Source: Pseudomonas sp. (GTDB lineage: Bacteria; Pseudomonadota; Gammaproteobacteria; Pseudomonadales; Pseudomonadaceae). From it: a stretch of DNA of 64,000 nucleotides. The translations under genes and the position numbers were made by a program. This document shows, in pieces, positions 34,200 through 42,215 of this stretch (the stretch's first letter is position 1; every line of letters starts with the position of its first letter). The DNA lies in assembly GCF_030150285.1 (NCBI RefSeq), contig NZ_JASLGE010000054.1, forward strand, positions 1-64,000, in the 5' to 3' direction. The notes below the pieces were generated by a model. It was not told the origin of the DNA. It saw only the letters and a program-made list of their open reading frames with translations, and did not search any database.

Positions 34200-35483
34200 T
34201 TAGAAACCGAACTTGTCGCGCAGGCTGTAGTACCAGGCACCCAGCGCTGTCAGTGGTGTACGCAGTAACTGGCCGCCGGGGAATGGATAGTGCGGTAAGT
34301 CGGCAAATGCATCGAAGCGTTCAGCCTGGCCGCGCAGGGCCTCGGCCAGTACCTTGCCGGCCAGGTGGGTGTAGGTCACGCCGTGGCCGCTGCAGCCTTG
34401 CGAATAATAGAGGTTGTCACCGATACGCCCGACCTGAGGCAGGCGAGACAATGTCAGCAGAAAGTTGCCCGTCCAGGCGTAATCAATTTTCACATCCTTA
34501 AGCTGCGGAAAGGCTTTGAGCATTTTCGGCCGGATGATCGCCTCGATATTGGCCGGGTCCCGTGCGCCATACACGACACCACCTCCAAAAATGAGGCGCT
34601 TGTCGCCTGACAGGCGATAGTAGTCGAGGAGGTAGTTGCAGTCTTCGACGCAATAATCCTGGGGCAGCAGGGATTGGGCCAGCGCCTCGCCCAAGGGTTC
34701 GGTGGTGATGACCTGAGTGCCACAGGGCATTGATTTGGAGGCCAGCTCCGGCACCAGATTACCGAGGTACGCATTGCCCGCCACGATGATGAACTTGGCC
34801 CTGACTTTGCCCTGTGGGGTATGCACCACAGGGCTGGCACCGCGTTCGATGCGGACTGCCGGGGAGTGTTCATGGATGGTGCCGCCCAAGGATTCAACGG
34901 CCGCTGCTTCCCCCAGCGCCAGGTTAAGCGGGTGAATATGGCCGCCGCTCATGTCCAGTAACCCGCCTTGATACAGGTCGCAGGCAACGACTTCGCGGAT
35001 ACGGTGCTGGTCCAGTAGCTCCAGTTGGGTGTTGCCGAACCGTTCCCAGAGTTTTTTCTGGGATTCCAGGTGACCCATCTGTTTGCCAGTGATGGCGGCA
35101 AATACGCCGCCGTCTTTCAAGTCGCACTGGATCTGATACTTGGCGACTCGCTCGCGGATAATCCGCCCGCCCTCAAATGCCATTTCGCCCAGAAGCTGTG
35201 CCTGCCTGGCACCCACTGTGCGTTCGATCACATCGATATCGCGGCTATAGCTGTTCACGATCTGACCGCCATTACGCCCGGAAGCGCCAAAGCCCACTTT
35301 AGCGGCTTCGAGTACGGTGACCTTGAAACCGTGTTCCAGCAAAAACAGTGCGCTGGATAACCCGGTATAGCCTGCACCAATTACGCAGACGTCGGTTTCC
35401 ACGTCATCCTGCAGGGCGGGGCGATTCGGGGCCGGGTTAGCCGAAGCTGCATAGTAAGACTGGGGATAGGACGTGTTCGACAT
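34200..35483 (-). CDS. FAD-dependent oxidase, PuuB-like (gamma-glutamylputrescine oxidase family)
   Basis: A 427-residue flavoprotein of the DAO family. The dinucleotide fold has VCVIGAGYTGLSSALFLLE and FGASGRNGGQIV, and the C-terminus has GCSGHGVTYTHLAGKVLAEA. Pseudomonas carries several paralogues for polyamine and amino-acid oxidation, so the exact substrate is uncertain. No other put or puu gene lies nearby. It is monocistronic, with tRNA-Val reading away upstream. Confidence 0.82.
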   Translation of the reverse strand: MSNTSYPQSYYAASANPAPNRPALQDDVETDVCVIGAGYTGLSSALFLLEHGFKVTVLEAAKVGFGASGRNGGQIVNSYSRDIDVIERTVGARQAQLLGEMAFEGGRIIRERVAKYQIQCDLKDGGVFAAITGKQMGHLESQKKLWERFGNTQLELLDQHRIREVVACDLYQGGLLDMSGGHIHPLNLALGEAAAVESLGGTIHEHSPAVRIERGASPVVHTPQGKVRAKFIIVAGNAYLGNLVPELASKSMPCGTQVITTEPLGEALAQSLLPQDYCVEDCNYLLDYYRLSGDKRLIFGGGVVYGARDPANIEAIIRPKMLKAFPQLKDVKIDYAWTGNFLLTLSRLPQVGRIGDNLYYSQGCSGHGVTYTHLAGKVLAEALRGQAERFDAFADLPHYPFPGGQLLRTPLTALGAWYYSLRDKFGF

Positions 35484-35626
35484 TCTGCAGCCTCTGTTTT
35501 ATATTTTTTACGAGTGAAGTTGATGCTACCTGAGTTGAAATCCCCTCGCCAACCACCCGCCGCCGGGTATTTTTACGGCTCAAATAAATAATTCGACTAT
35601 TCATAGGCTTAGCTGCAAAAAAGGTG

Positions 35627-35654
35627 TTGACACCCCTCCGCAAATCTATAGAAT
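35627..35654 (+). promoter_or_regulatory. Sigma-70 promoter of tRNA-Val
   Basis: A perfect -35 TTGACA (35627-35632) is followed after 16 bases by TAGAAT (35649-35654). The tRNA starts 14 bases later. Confidence 0.75.
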
Positions 35655-35667
35655 GCGACCCCACAGC

Positions 35668-35744
35668 AGGCACGTAGCTCAGTTGGTTAGAGCACCACCT
35701 TGACATGGTGGGGGTCGTTGGTTCGAGTCCAATCGCGCCTACCA
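35668..35744 (+). tRNA. tRNA-Val (GAC)
   Basis: A 77-base tRNA with encoded CCA (35742-35744). The anticodon GAC is in loop TTGACAT between stems ACCAC-type arms. The acceptor stem AGGCACG/CGCGCCT has one A-C mismatch (35672 with 35736). The prophage begins about 60 bases downstream, beyond the tRNA terminator, and does not share sequence with the tRNA end. Confidence 0.95.
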
Positions 35745-35771
35745 AACAAAATCCGCTCTGCTGGGCGGTCC

Positions 35772-35803
35772 AAAAGGGCTCACCGAAAGGTGAGCCCTTT
35801 TTT
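35772..35803 (+). terminator. Terminator of tRNA-Val
   Basis: AAAAGGGCTCACC (35772-35784) pairs with GGTGAGCCCTTTT (35789-35801) across a GAAA tetraloop and is followed by TT. It marks the last clearly host sequence before the prophage. Confidence 0.9.
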
Positions 35804-35821
35804 GTGTAAGCGCGCGCCAGA

Positions 35822-35896
35822 TTTGGCATTGGTTGACGCAGACTTTGGCACCGGTGCGCCCGGTAGGCATCTGTTTTTTTAGCTCTACATTTGGCA
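35822..35896 (+). repeat. TTTGGCA repeats, probable transposase-binding sites at prophage right end
   Basis: TTTGGCA occurs at 35822-35828, 35844-35850 and 35890-35896, the latter two continuing CC. Spacing is 22 and 46 bp, in steps close to the 22-bp transposase-site spacing of Mu ends. They lie within 100 bases of the host junction. The protein is outside the window, so this is inference. Confidence 0.55.
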
Positions 35897-35918
35897 CCAC
35901 AAAGCAGGTCGTCGGTGC

Positions 35919-36100
35919 TTACAGCAGCGAGTGGAGGAACAGTGCCAAGCCACGCAGTGGCCAGAAGGATGCCGATACCAGCAAGGTTAGCAACGTGCTG
36001 ACCAACAACCCCAGGACAAGCACGGCGTACCACTTTCGTCGCTGGCCTCACCCCGCAAGGTGCGGGCGAGGATGTCGCGGTCTTTCTCTGTTGCAGTCAT
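35919..36100 (-). pseudogene. Frame-disrupted small membrane protein at the prophage end
   Basis: A strong GGAGA lies seven bases before ATG 36100, which opens a 37-residue frame starting MTATEKDRDILARTLRGEAS and stopping at 35987. In the -1 frame, from 36047 after a stop, the DNA encodes RRKWYAVLVLGLLVSTLL and a second hydrophobic part ending at 35919. Joined, the two would make a natural-looking protein of about 60 residues with a charged N-terminus and one or two membrane helices. I see no classical slippery heptamer, so mutation is more likely than programmed shifting. Last gene of the prophage right end. Confidence 0.5.
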
Positions 36101-36144
36101 GACTTTTCTCCAGACAAAAAAACCTCAACTGAGGGGCTTGGTTT

Positions 36145-36495
36145 TTAGCTTCTTGGGTCCGTCGCCGGTAACACCTCGCGTGGGGCTTCGGCAGCCCCGC
36201 CCAAAAGCTCGACCACCATTTCGTAGTTCGGAATCACCTTGAGAAGATGATTCCCGGCGAGGTGCTTGGCCGAAGCGCTCCCGGAAAATCCGACCGTAAA
36301 GGTAAAAATGTATTCCTCCTCCAGCCGCTCGACGTTCGGCCAGACAACGACCTCTCCCGACGCCATAACAGCCACCCCGCCCGACGTCCCGAAGATGCAA
36401 CGGAACCCCTCAGGCGCAGTCGGGGCGCTGATCGTGTAGAGCCAGCTAGGGACGTCCTGGTCTCGGCTGAATTCGTAGATATGTACTGGCTGCAT
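36145..36495 (-). CDS. Phage protein of unknown function next to the tailspike gene
   Basis: A 116-residue soluble protein beginning MQPVHIYEFSRDQDVPSWLY. It has no recognisable domain. AAGGCGGAA lies just before the ATG, and its start is ten bases from the tailspike stop, so it is cotranscribed. By position it could be a tail-fibre chaperone or accessory, but nothing in the sequence shows that. Confidence 0.65.
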   Translation of the reverse strand: MQPVHIYEFSRDQDVPSWLYTISAPTAPEGFRCIFGTSGGVAVMASGEVVVWPNVERLEEEYIFTFTVGFSGSASAKHLAGNHLLKVIPNYEMVVELLGGAAEAPREVLPATDPRS

Positions 36496-36505
36496 GATTT
36501 CCGCC

Positions 36506-38776
36506 TTAGATGTTGATGAGCGACTTCTCGGTAATCCCGAGCGACGCGCTGGAGTGGTTTACGAAAGCACTGTCCAGCGACACGCTGCCTGGCAGGCCGA
36601 AGATGATCCGGATCGGGTAGTACTGCGTGGCCCCGCCATCCCCCACCGGAGACATAAACGTCGCGACGACCGACGGCGAACCGAGAGAGTTCCCCTCAAG
36701 GTACGCACCGGCCTTGAAGTCGGGCGTCACGAACTCTTGGCCGTTGCCCGAGAACACCGAGCCGGTGTCTTTCACGGAATCGCAAAACTGCGTGATCAGG
36801 CCGCAGGAACCGCAATCGCGCATTTCGTTGTTTGTCATCTGCACGCGCTTGATGCTGCGCAGGGAAATCCCGCTGCGGTTCAGCGCAGTGGCTGTGGTTT
36901 CGCTAGCCGGCGCGGAGCCGGTTCGCCCACAACGCAGAGCTGTGTTACCCGTGAGCACGACCGAGGCTTTGTTGGCGACGATCATGCCGGCACCAGGCAT
37001 GTCGATAAAAGTGTTCCCGCTGATCGGCGAGCTAAGTCGGGTGTTACCCCAAATCGTGTCGCTGGGGATATGAAGGCCGACGCCCGAGGCCCTGGATATG
37101 GTGTTTTCAGCCACATTCGCATCACCAAAAACCCGAATGCCGTCGCCGACGATGTCGTCAATATTGTTGCCCCACAGGGATACCGATTTTTGCAGCTGGG
37201 TGGTGATGCCGCTGCTTGCCAGGCGCGTCGTGGTCTCCAGTTTCCCGGATCGGTAAATAGTGTTGGAGTCCAGTTCAATACCGACCGATGCATCGGCCAG
37301 CGCGGTGGCGGTGCGGTCCAGTGCGTAGATTCCATGCTCATAGGCGTCATGAATGGTGTTGTCATGCACTTTGACCCGCAGGTTGGACGGTGCATTGCCG
37401 CCGCCGAGAACGGTAATGGCACCGCAAGTCACGACACCGGAAGAACCGACCATTAAGGACTTGGCACCGGCACGGTGGATCGTGTTGTGGTGCGCCACCG
37501 AGTCCTCGGCCGGCGCGAACAGAATCGCGTGATACCGCGTCATGTTGATCAGGTTGTGGTGAACCTGAATGTTCTTGTTCCGGGCCGGTGCAATCCGGTT
37601 GACCATCTCACCCACACCGACACCGTTATCGCCGATGTAAAACTGACGGTTGGACGCCACCTCAATGTCTTCGCACCACTCCACCACGAACACCGCGTTG
37701 CCCTTCTGCCAGAAGGTTTCCGGGTTGAACTGGCGGTTGTTCATGATCTCACCGCCCTTGACGGCCTTAATCCACAACTGCGAGCCACGAATCGAACTCA
37801 AGGTGTTCTTGTTGAGGTTAATGTTCGTCGACTGCACGGCGGTCAGCCCGCCCACCGCGACCGTGCCTTGAGCCACGATGCCATCCCAGGCGAAGTCATA
37901 GACCGTCGTGCCAATCACATCGCAGTCATGACAATCTTTAAAGGAGATAGCAAAGGCGTAATTGGCCGACAGCCGAGTGCCCGTGAGGATGCTGCCGTTT
38001 TCGGCCTCATCGCGCACAATCTGCCCGTCCATTTCGATGGTGCCGAACTTCACGTCGATGCAGGAGGTCAGCGAAAAAATGCCCTTGCTGCCCATTTTGT
38101 GCAGTGACCCGGCGCCCTCGATGCGCTTGCCGAAATAGCCCTGTAGGAGAACAGAACCGGCCAAGCCGACGCCGTAACGCCCTTTCGGGATCACCGTCTT
38201 ATAGACACTTTTGACTGCGGCTTCGATGGACGGCCGGTTATCAAAGCCAGTCTTGCTCACCGCGTCCCAATCGGCCACCGCCCCGAACATCGGAATGGTG
38301 TAGTAGTCCGCGACCTGACGCACGAAGCAGCCCAACGCGCCCGGGTTGGCTTCGCCGATCCCGAGCAAATAGTTAGCCAAGGTGGCTTTGGTGCCGTTCC
38401 ACGGTACGGTCGGACTGAAGATCGTCCCGCCGTTGTGGGCCGAGCGTGGCATGACCGGGTCGTAATACAGCCGGCCGCCACCGCCATTGTTTATTCCCGG
38501 ATGATAGCAACTCAGAATCACAGTCACTTCTGACCGACGCGGGGCAGACACCAGCTCAACCACGCTTGCCACGGTTACTGTGCCGCGCAGCAACACAGTC
38601 TCCATGGCCTGGCGCGCTTGTTTGGCCAGCGATGGCACCCACCCCGCCTCGGTGAGCACGTCGGTTTCATCATCACCATGCACAAACTGATACTGTTTTT
38701 CAGACGATGCGTTGGCCATCGCGGAGGCCTCAGACAGCAGGCCGGCGTAGGCCTCCAACGCTGAAATATCCGTCAT
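36506..38776 (-). CDS. Tailspike with pectate-lyase-like beta-helix
   Basis: A 756-residue protein. Residues 1-60 form a helical particle-binding region. A region from about 160 has VADWDAVSKTGFDNRPSIEA, the start of a right-handed parallel beta-helix (Pectate_lyase_3 style). Residues 250-640 show repeated short strands with asparagine turns such as INLNKNTLSSIRGSQLWIK and HHNTIHRAGAKS. The C-terminal 80 residues may trimerise. Such spikes bind and often cleave capsule or O-antigen. It replaces the Mu S-type fibre as the receptor-binding protein, with GGAGA eight bases before the ATG. Confidence 0.82.
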   Translation of the reverse strand: MTDISALEAYAGLLSEASAMANASSEKQYQFVHGDDETDVLTEAGWVPSLAKQARQAMETVLLRGTVTVASVVELVSAPRRSEVTVILSCYHPGINNGGGGRLYYDPVMPRSAHNGGTIFSPTVPWNGTKATLANYLLGIGEANPGALGCFVRQVADYYTIPMFGAVADWDAVSKTGFDNRPSIEAAVKSVYKTVIPKGRYGVGLAGSVLLQGYFGKRIEGAGSLHKMGSKGIFSLTSCIDVKFGTIEMDGQIVRDEAENGSILTGTRLSANYAFAISFKDCHDCDVIGTTVYDFAWDGIVAQGTVAVGGLTAVQSTNINLNKNTLSSIRGSQLWIKAVKGGEIMNNRQFNPETFWQKGNAVFVVEWCEDIEVASNRQFYIGDNGVGVGEMVNRIAPARNKNIQVHHNLINMTRYHAILFAPAEDSVAHHNTIHRAGAKSLMVGSSGVVTCGAITVLGGGNAPSNLRVKVHDNTIHDAYEHGIYALDRTATALADASVGIELDSNTIYRSGKLETTTRLASSGITTQLQKSVSLWGNNIDDIVGDGIRVFGDANVAENTISRASGVGLHIPSDTIWGNTRLSSPISGNTFIDMPGAGMIVANKASVVLTGNTALRCGRTGSAPASETTATALNRSGISLRSIKRVQMTNNEMRDCGSCGLITQFCDSVKDTGSVFSGNGQEFVTPDFKAGAYLEGNSLGSPSVVATFMSPVGDGGATQYYPIRIIFGLPGSVSLDSAFVNHSSASLGITEKSLINI

Positions 38777-38838
38777 TTGCTTATCTCCAGGCGAAAAAAC
38801 CGCCTAAGCGGGTTGTGCAAATCGTGCGTGTGGGCACT

Positions 38839-39567
38839 TTAGAAATCAGGGGCTTTGCCTATCGCACGCCAGTGGATCGTGGCAGCAAAACTGTGGGTGT
38901 CATTGAATAGCTGGTATTGCGTGTTGCTGAAAGCGCGGGCACCTGCAGCGTTGGCGTCATCGTCCACGCTGTTGGGCGTCACCTTGTTACCAAAGCAGTT
39001 GTAAACCTCGGCAAAAGGCCGGGGGAAGTCGATAGGCGCAGTCGTGCGGTCCGGCGGGCAAACACCACTGCCCCATTGCTCCAGAAAGCCGCTGTCTGGA
39101 TCCAGACGCCAACCCGTGGCGTCCATCAACGTGATGGGTTTGGTCTGTTTGGTTGTCGTCAGATTGTCGATAGCGGCCTGTTTGGCGGCCATCAGCAGGT
39201 CAATGGTCTGAATGGTGTAGGCGTCGTTGATGCCATACCCGGCCAACGTAATGGCGTTGTTAGCCTTTTTGGATAGAAGCCAGTCCGTCTCAGGCTTCGT
39301 GTAAGCATCAAGGATGCCGTACCCGGCCAAGGTGCTTGCCTTCAACGGGTAACGGTTGCCAAAGGCCTGTATCGCCTTGAGCAACTGCGTGTTATCGGTC
39401 TTATCCAGTTCAGGCAAGTAAGCCAGGATGAAGTTGGCCAACTCTTCTTGAATCATGTTCAGCCATTCAGCCTTGAGTGGTGTGGGGGCGATCCCTCCAG
39501 CAGCGGTGCCGTATCTAAACAGTCCCAATGGCGCGACCAGATCGGTCCAACTGGAAATTCTCTGCAT
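38839..39567 (-). CDS. Tail fibre protein
   Basis: A 242-residue fibre. The N-terminus (APTPLKAEWLNMIQEELANF) is the Mu-like phage fibre attachment region. Two repeats, TLAGYGILDAYT and TLAGYGINDAYT (about 39 residues apart), are fibre-shaft units. The C-terminus DFPRPFAEVYNCFGNKVTP is a receptor-binding gp53-like tip. GAGGA precedes the ATG. The tailspike follows 62 bases later, so the phage may carry both fibre and spike. Confidence 0.82.
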   Translation of the reverse strand: MQRISSWTDLVAPLGLFRYGTAAGGIAPTPLKAEWLNMIQEELANFILAYLPELDKTDNTQLLKAIQAFGNRYPLKASTLAGYGILDAYTKPETDWLLSKKANNAITLAGYGINDAYTIQTIDLLMAAKQAAIDNLTTTKQTKPITLMDATGWRLDPDSGFLEQWGSGVCPPDRTTAPIDFPRPFAEVYNCFGNKVTPNSVDDDANAAGARAFSNTQYQLFNDTHSFAATIHWRAIGKAPDF

Positions 39568-39568
39568 A

Positions 39569-40177
39569 CTAAATATCCTCGGGGCCGTTCACAGCGGTCG
39601 GTGCCACGTAATGGATGGCGTTGAACAGTTGGTCCACTTTGTCGACGATGCCTTCGATAACTTCCTTGCCGTATCCAAACACCACGTCTGTGTTGCCTGG
39701 TCGGCGGTCGGTAACCCGTGACTCCATTGCCACGGCTGTGAATGCCGAAAGCGGCGCGTTCATGCGCCAAGTGAAGGGCCAGTCGCCGGAATAGATGGGA
39801 TCTCCCGTGTTCAACAGCCCGACCACGGGGACTCTGAAGTTTTCTACCGTGGCAGGAACGCCAAACAAGGACGCCAGGCGAGTGAAGTACGGAATGGACT
39901 GGCCGCCCAGATCAGCCATGGCCGCTTCAACGGCTTGAACACGCTCTTCCTGAGACGCTCCGGCAGCCGGAGTCAGGTTGTAGGTCTGCTCCCAGTCAGC
40001 GATGTAGTCACCTGCTGATTTGGGAAAGATTGCGTTCTCTGCGGCCTCAAGGCCTTTCAGAGCATCACCTAAAGTGGTGCCTTCGGCAGTGAGCTGGGCC
40101 AGTAGGGCTTTACCCTCGGGGTCATATGAGACTGGGGGGAGTAAAGCCTGGAGCTGCTCAATCAATACCTCGCTCAT
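39569..40177 (-). CDS. Mu gp48-like tail protein (YmfQ/DUF2313)
   Basis: A 202-residue protein of the YmfQ family, with LAQLTAEGTTLGDALKGLEA near its start and DWEQTYNLTPAAGASQEERV, the family core. It sits at the baseplate-to-fibre junction and starts in an ATGA overlap with the gp47-like gene. Confidence 0.87.
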   Translation of the reverse strand: MSEVLIEQLQALLPPVSYDPEGKALLAQLTAEGTTLGDALKGLEAAENAIFPKSAGDYIADWEQTYNLTPAAGASQEERVQAVEAAMADLGGQSIPYFTRLASLFGVPATVENFRVPVVGLLNTGDPIYSGDWPFTWRMNAPLSAFTAVAMESRVTDRRPGNTDVVFGYGKEVIEGIVDKVDQLFNAIHYVAPTAVNGPEDI

Positions 40178-41241
40178 ACCATGGGCTCCAGGGTGACAGT
40201 GCCGAGACGAATCCAGTTGACCACTGCAGGATCAGCGGACGCAGACACATTGGTCGCAGGCGTGACCAGATCGAAGTCCACGACCCCGGCCAGGCTGCTA
40301 ATCGCAGCAGTCAGACGAATGCGATAAAGAGTTTCCAGTGGTACCAGCGGATCGATGACACCAGCACCCGCAGATTCGACAGGCTCCTGCAGGTCATCCA
40401 GCGTGTATCCAGTGGACAGTGCCAAACGTAGCGCCAAATCGACGCTAAGCACGGCGGGCGTGAACACCCATACATCGGCTCCAGCCGGCGCTACGCTGTC
40501 TATATAGGCCTGGCACGCAGCGATGATATCCGCCGACGACGGCCCACCAGCGGAGGTGATCACCACGTCAATGGCGTTTCCACCACGACGCTTGGGAATG
40601 ACCAGGACAGTTGATACACCATCAACGGATAACGCCCAGCGACGATAATCGTGCAGGTTTCCACCGCTCGGCGGGTTGCGCAGTACGTCCAAGTAACGGG
40701 CTAAAAGGCTCTCTTGCTTCTCATCGTCTGTAGCGCCTTTGAGCGCTGCCAAGGTGCAGGCAGTGTCCACGCCCAGAGGCGGGCTGCTAAGTGTCGCGGC
40801 ACCCTCCAGACCGTTGAGCGCAGCCCCAGTCTCACTGGTCGTCACTGGAGCGACTGCAGTCCCGCTGGCATCAAAGGTGGCTGCAGCGGTTGTCGTAAGC
40901 ACTATGCCACTGGCGGTATGGCGGGCTTGTGATGCGACGGGAAGCGTCACTCCCACAGTGCCAGTGAGGGCGAGAGTGCTACCAGCTACAGTGGCCGATT
41001 TCGGGTACACATTACGGGTAGCTGCGTGCTTCTTGAGTTCGTCGAAGTCCGCGCTATCGGGGAAGATCTGCCTGGCAGTCCAAGCACTTTGCTGGTGAAT
41101 GCCTTCCGCGACGGCCGAAACCGAACTGGCGCGCACGAAGTTGTCGCTATCACTGGTGATGTCTGCGTCGGGAACCAACGAACGTATTTCGCGCAGTGCG
41201 CGAGTCCGAATGGTTTCGAAGGGGGGAGCGATGTAGGGCAT
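40174..41241 (-). CDS. Baseplate J-like protein (Mu gp47)
   Basis: A 355-residue baseplate wedge protein. The N-terminal ADITSDSDNFVRASSVSAVAEG and DELKKHAATRNVYPKSATVA are the baseplate-J signature, and NPPSGGNLHDYRRWALSVDG is the central motif. It overlaps both neighbours by a few bases, and forms the wedge with gp46. Confidence 0.92.
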   Translation of the reverse strand: MPYIAPPFETIRTRALREIRSLVPDADITSDSDNFVRASSVSAVAEGIHQQSAWTARQIFPDSADFDELKKHAATRNVYPKSATVAGSTLALTGTVGVTLPVASQARHTASGIVLTTTAAATFDASGTAVAPVTTSETGAALNGLEGAATLSSPPLGVDTACTLAALKGATDDEKQESLLARYLDVLRNPPSGGNLHDYRRWALSVDGVSTVLVIPKRRGGNAIDVVITSAGGPSSADIIAACQAYIDSVAPAGADVWVFTPAVLSVDLALRLALSTGYTLDDLQEPVESAGAGVIDPLVPLETLYRIRLTAAISSLAGVVDFDLVTPATNVSASADPAVVNWIRLGTVTLEPMV

Positions 41242-41588
41242 CAGATCACGCTCACTGAATGTTCAAAGGTCTGACGACCGGAAGGTGCTTCGACTTCGAT
41301 CAGCAACCGTAACCAGCCGTCGTGCTTCTGCTCTGCAGACACATCAATAGAAGTTGCTCGACCGTCATCAATAAGGCCCTTCAGCGCCTGCTGGGCGTAC
41401 TGCAGGGCCAGAGTGCTGACCCGAGCTTTGTCTTTCTCCCGGCGTAGTTCATGGAGTCTCGATCCCAGCAAGGGATCGGCCCAGTAGCTACCGAGTGGAG
41501 TCATGAGGCGCAGGTACACGGCGTTTGCCAGCGTTGAAATCCGCTGACCTGTTAAATCGCCTGTAGTTGGGTTTATGCCTGCGTCCAT
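41241..41588 (-). CDS. Baseplate wedge protein, GP46 family
   Basis: A 115-residue protein like Mu gp46 and P2 gpW. The family segment is LMTPLGSYWADPLLGSRLHE. Its stop shares one base with the gp47 start. Preceded by a 66-base gap containing a hairpin. Confidence 0.87.
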   Translation of the reverse strand: MDAGINPTTGDLTGQRISTLANAVYLRLMTPLGSYWADPLLGSRLHELRREKDKARVSTLALQYAQQALKGLIDDGRATSIDVSAEQKHDGWLRLLIEVEAPSGRQTFEHSVSVI

Positions 41589-41601
41589 GGGGAAGCAGAA
41601 T

Positions 41602-41621
41602 GCCTCGCACGTGGGCGAGGC
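41602..41621 (-). other. Intercistronic hairpin before the gp46-like gene
   Basis: GCCTCGC (41602-41608) pairs with GCGAGGC (41615-41621) across six bases in one of the few gaps in the tail operon. It lacks a T-run, so it may tune expression or mRNA decay rather than terminate. Confidence 0.35.
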
Positions 41622-41654
41622 TGAGTTTCAGCAGGGTGTAAGACTTACATGGGG

Positions 41655-42215
41655 CTATTGCTGCTGGGTTGGAACGGGGCTGTTGCCGTGTTGGTGGACG
41701 TTGTAGATCTCACGGTCAGCCTGCATGCTGCGGACCCTGTCGATCACCTCGGCGTCAGACTTGATGTTCCCCACAGCCTTAACTTCGCCACTGGCCTCGA
41801 TCAGTGGCGTCTCGAAGCGAACCTTTTTACTCGCTTTGACCAGGAGCGTTTCGGTCACGAGCTCGATTACTCGGCCACGCTTCAGATGTACATAGTCGCC
41901 TTCATCCGTGTAGATGGCCATCTCGCCATCCACCAGCTTGATCCGATAACGCACGTCATCACTGGCCACTACAATCGAATGCCCGGATTTGCCTCCGATC
42001 GGCACCACCACCAACTCGCAGCCTGGAAGTGGGGCTGATGCAAAACCATAGTGCTGGATCAACTCAGCGACCACTCGCTCACCTGCCAGGCCTTCCACGT
42101 CCATCCCCACCAGAGCACTTTTGTGGTTGTTACGTGACAGCACGGCACGGAAGGCCTGGCGAATGCCGGACGCGACACGCTGGGCCTGCTGTCTCATCAG
42201 TTGCGCACGACTCAT
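41655..42215 (-). CDS. Baseplate spike protein (Mu gp45)
   Basis: A 186-residue membrane-piercing spike of the Mu gp45/P2 gpV family. A beta-structured oligonucleotide-binding fold occupies residues 35-110 and a repetitive beta-helix 110-165. The tip ends YNVHQHGNS, with the His-x-His that binds iron at the spike apex. The start overlaps the gp44 stop. Confidence 0.9.
   Translation of the reverse strand: MSRAQLMRQQAQRVASGIRQAFRAVLSRNNHKSALVGMDVEGLAGERVVAELIQHYGFASAPLPGCELVVVPIGGKSGHSIVVASDDVRYRIKLVDGEMAIYTDEGDYVHLKRGRVIELVTETLLVKASKKVRFETPLIEASGEVKAVGNIKSDAEVIDRVRSMQADREIYNVHQHGNSPVPTQQQ

Noticed and set aside
35668..35744. tRNA-Val as an integrase attachment site for the prophage
   Set aside because: The tRNA and its terminator are complete before the phage begins, no repeated tRNA end is seen, and the phage is of the transposing Mu type.
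35437..36051. Long minus-strand frame with GAIGLEPTTPTMSRWCSNQL
   Set aside because: This segment is the antisense of tRNA-Val; such peptides are a frequent false annotation at tRNA genes. The rest lies over the puuB-like promoter and prophage end.
36494..37456. Plus-strand frame opposite the tailspike
   Set aside because: Coding signal, Shine-Dalgarno and fold all belong to the minus-strand tailspike gene.
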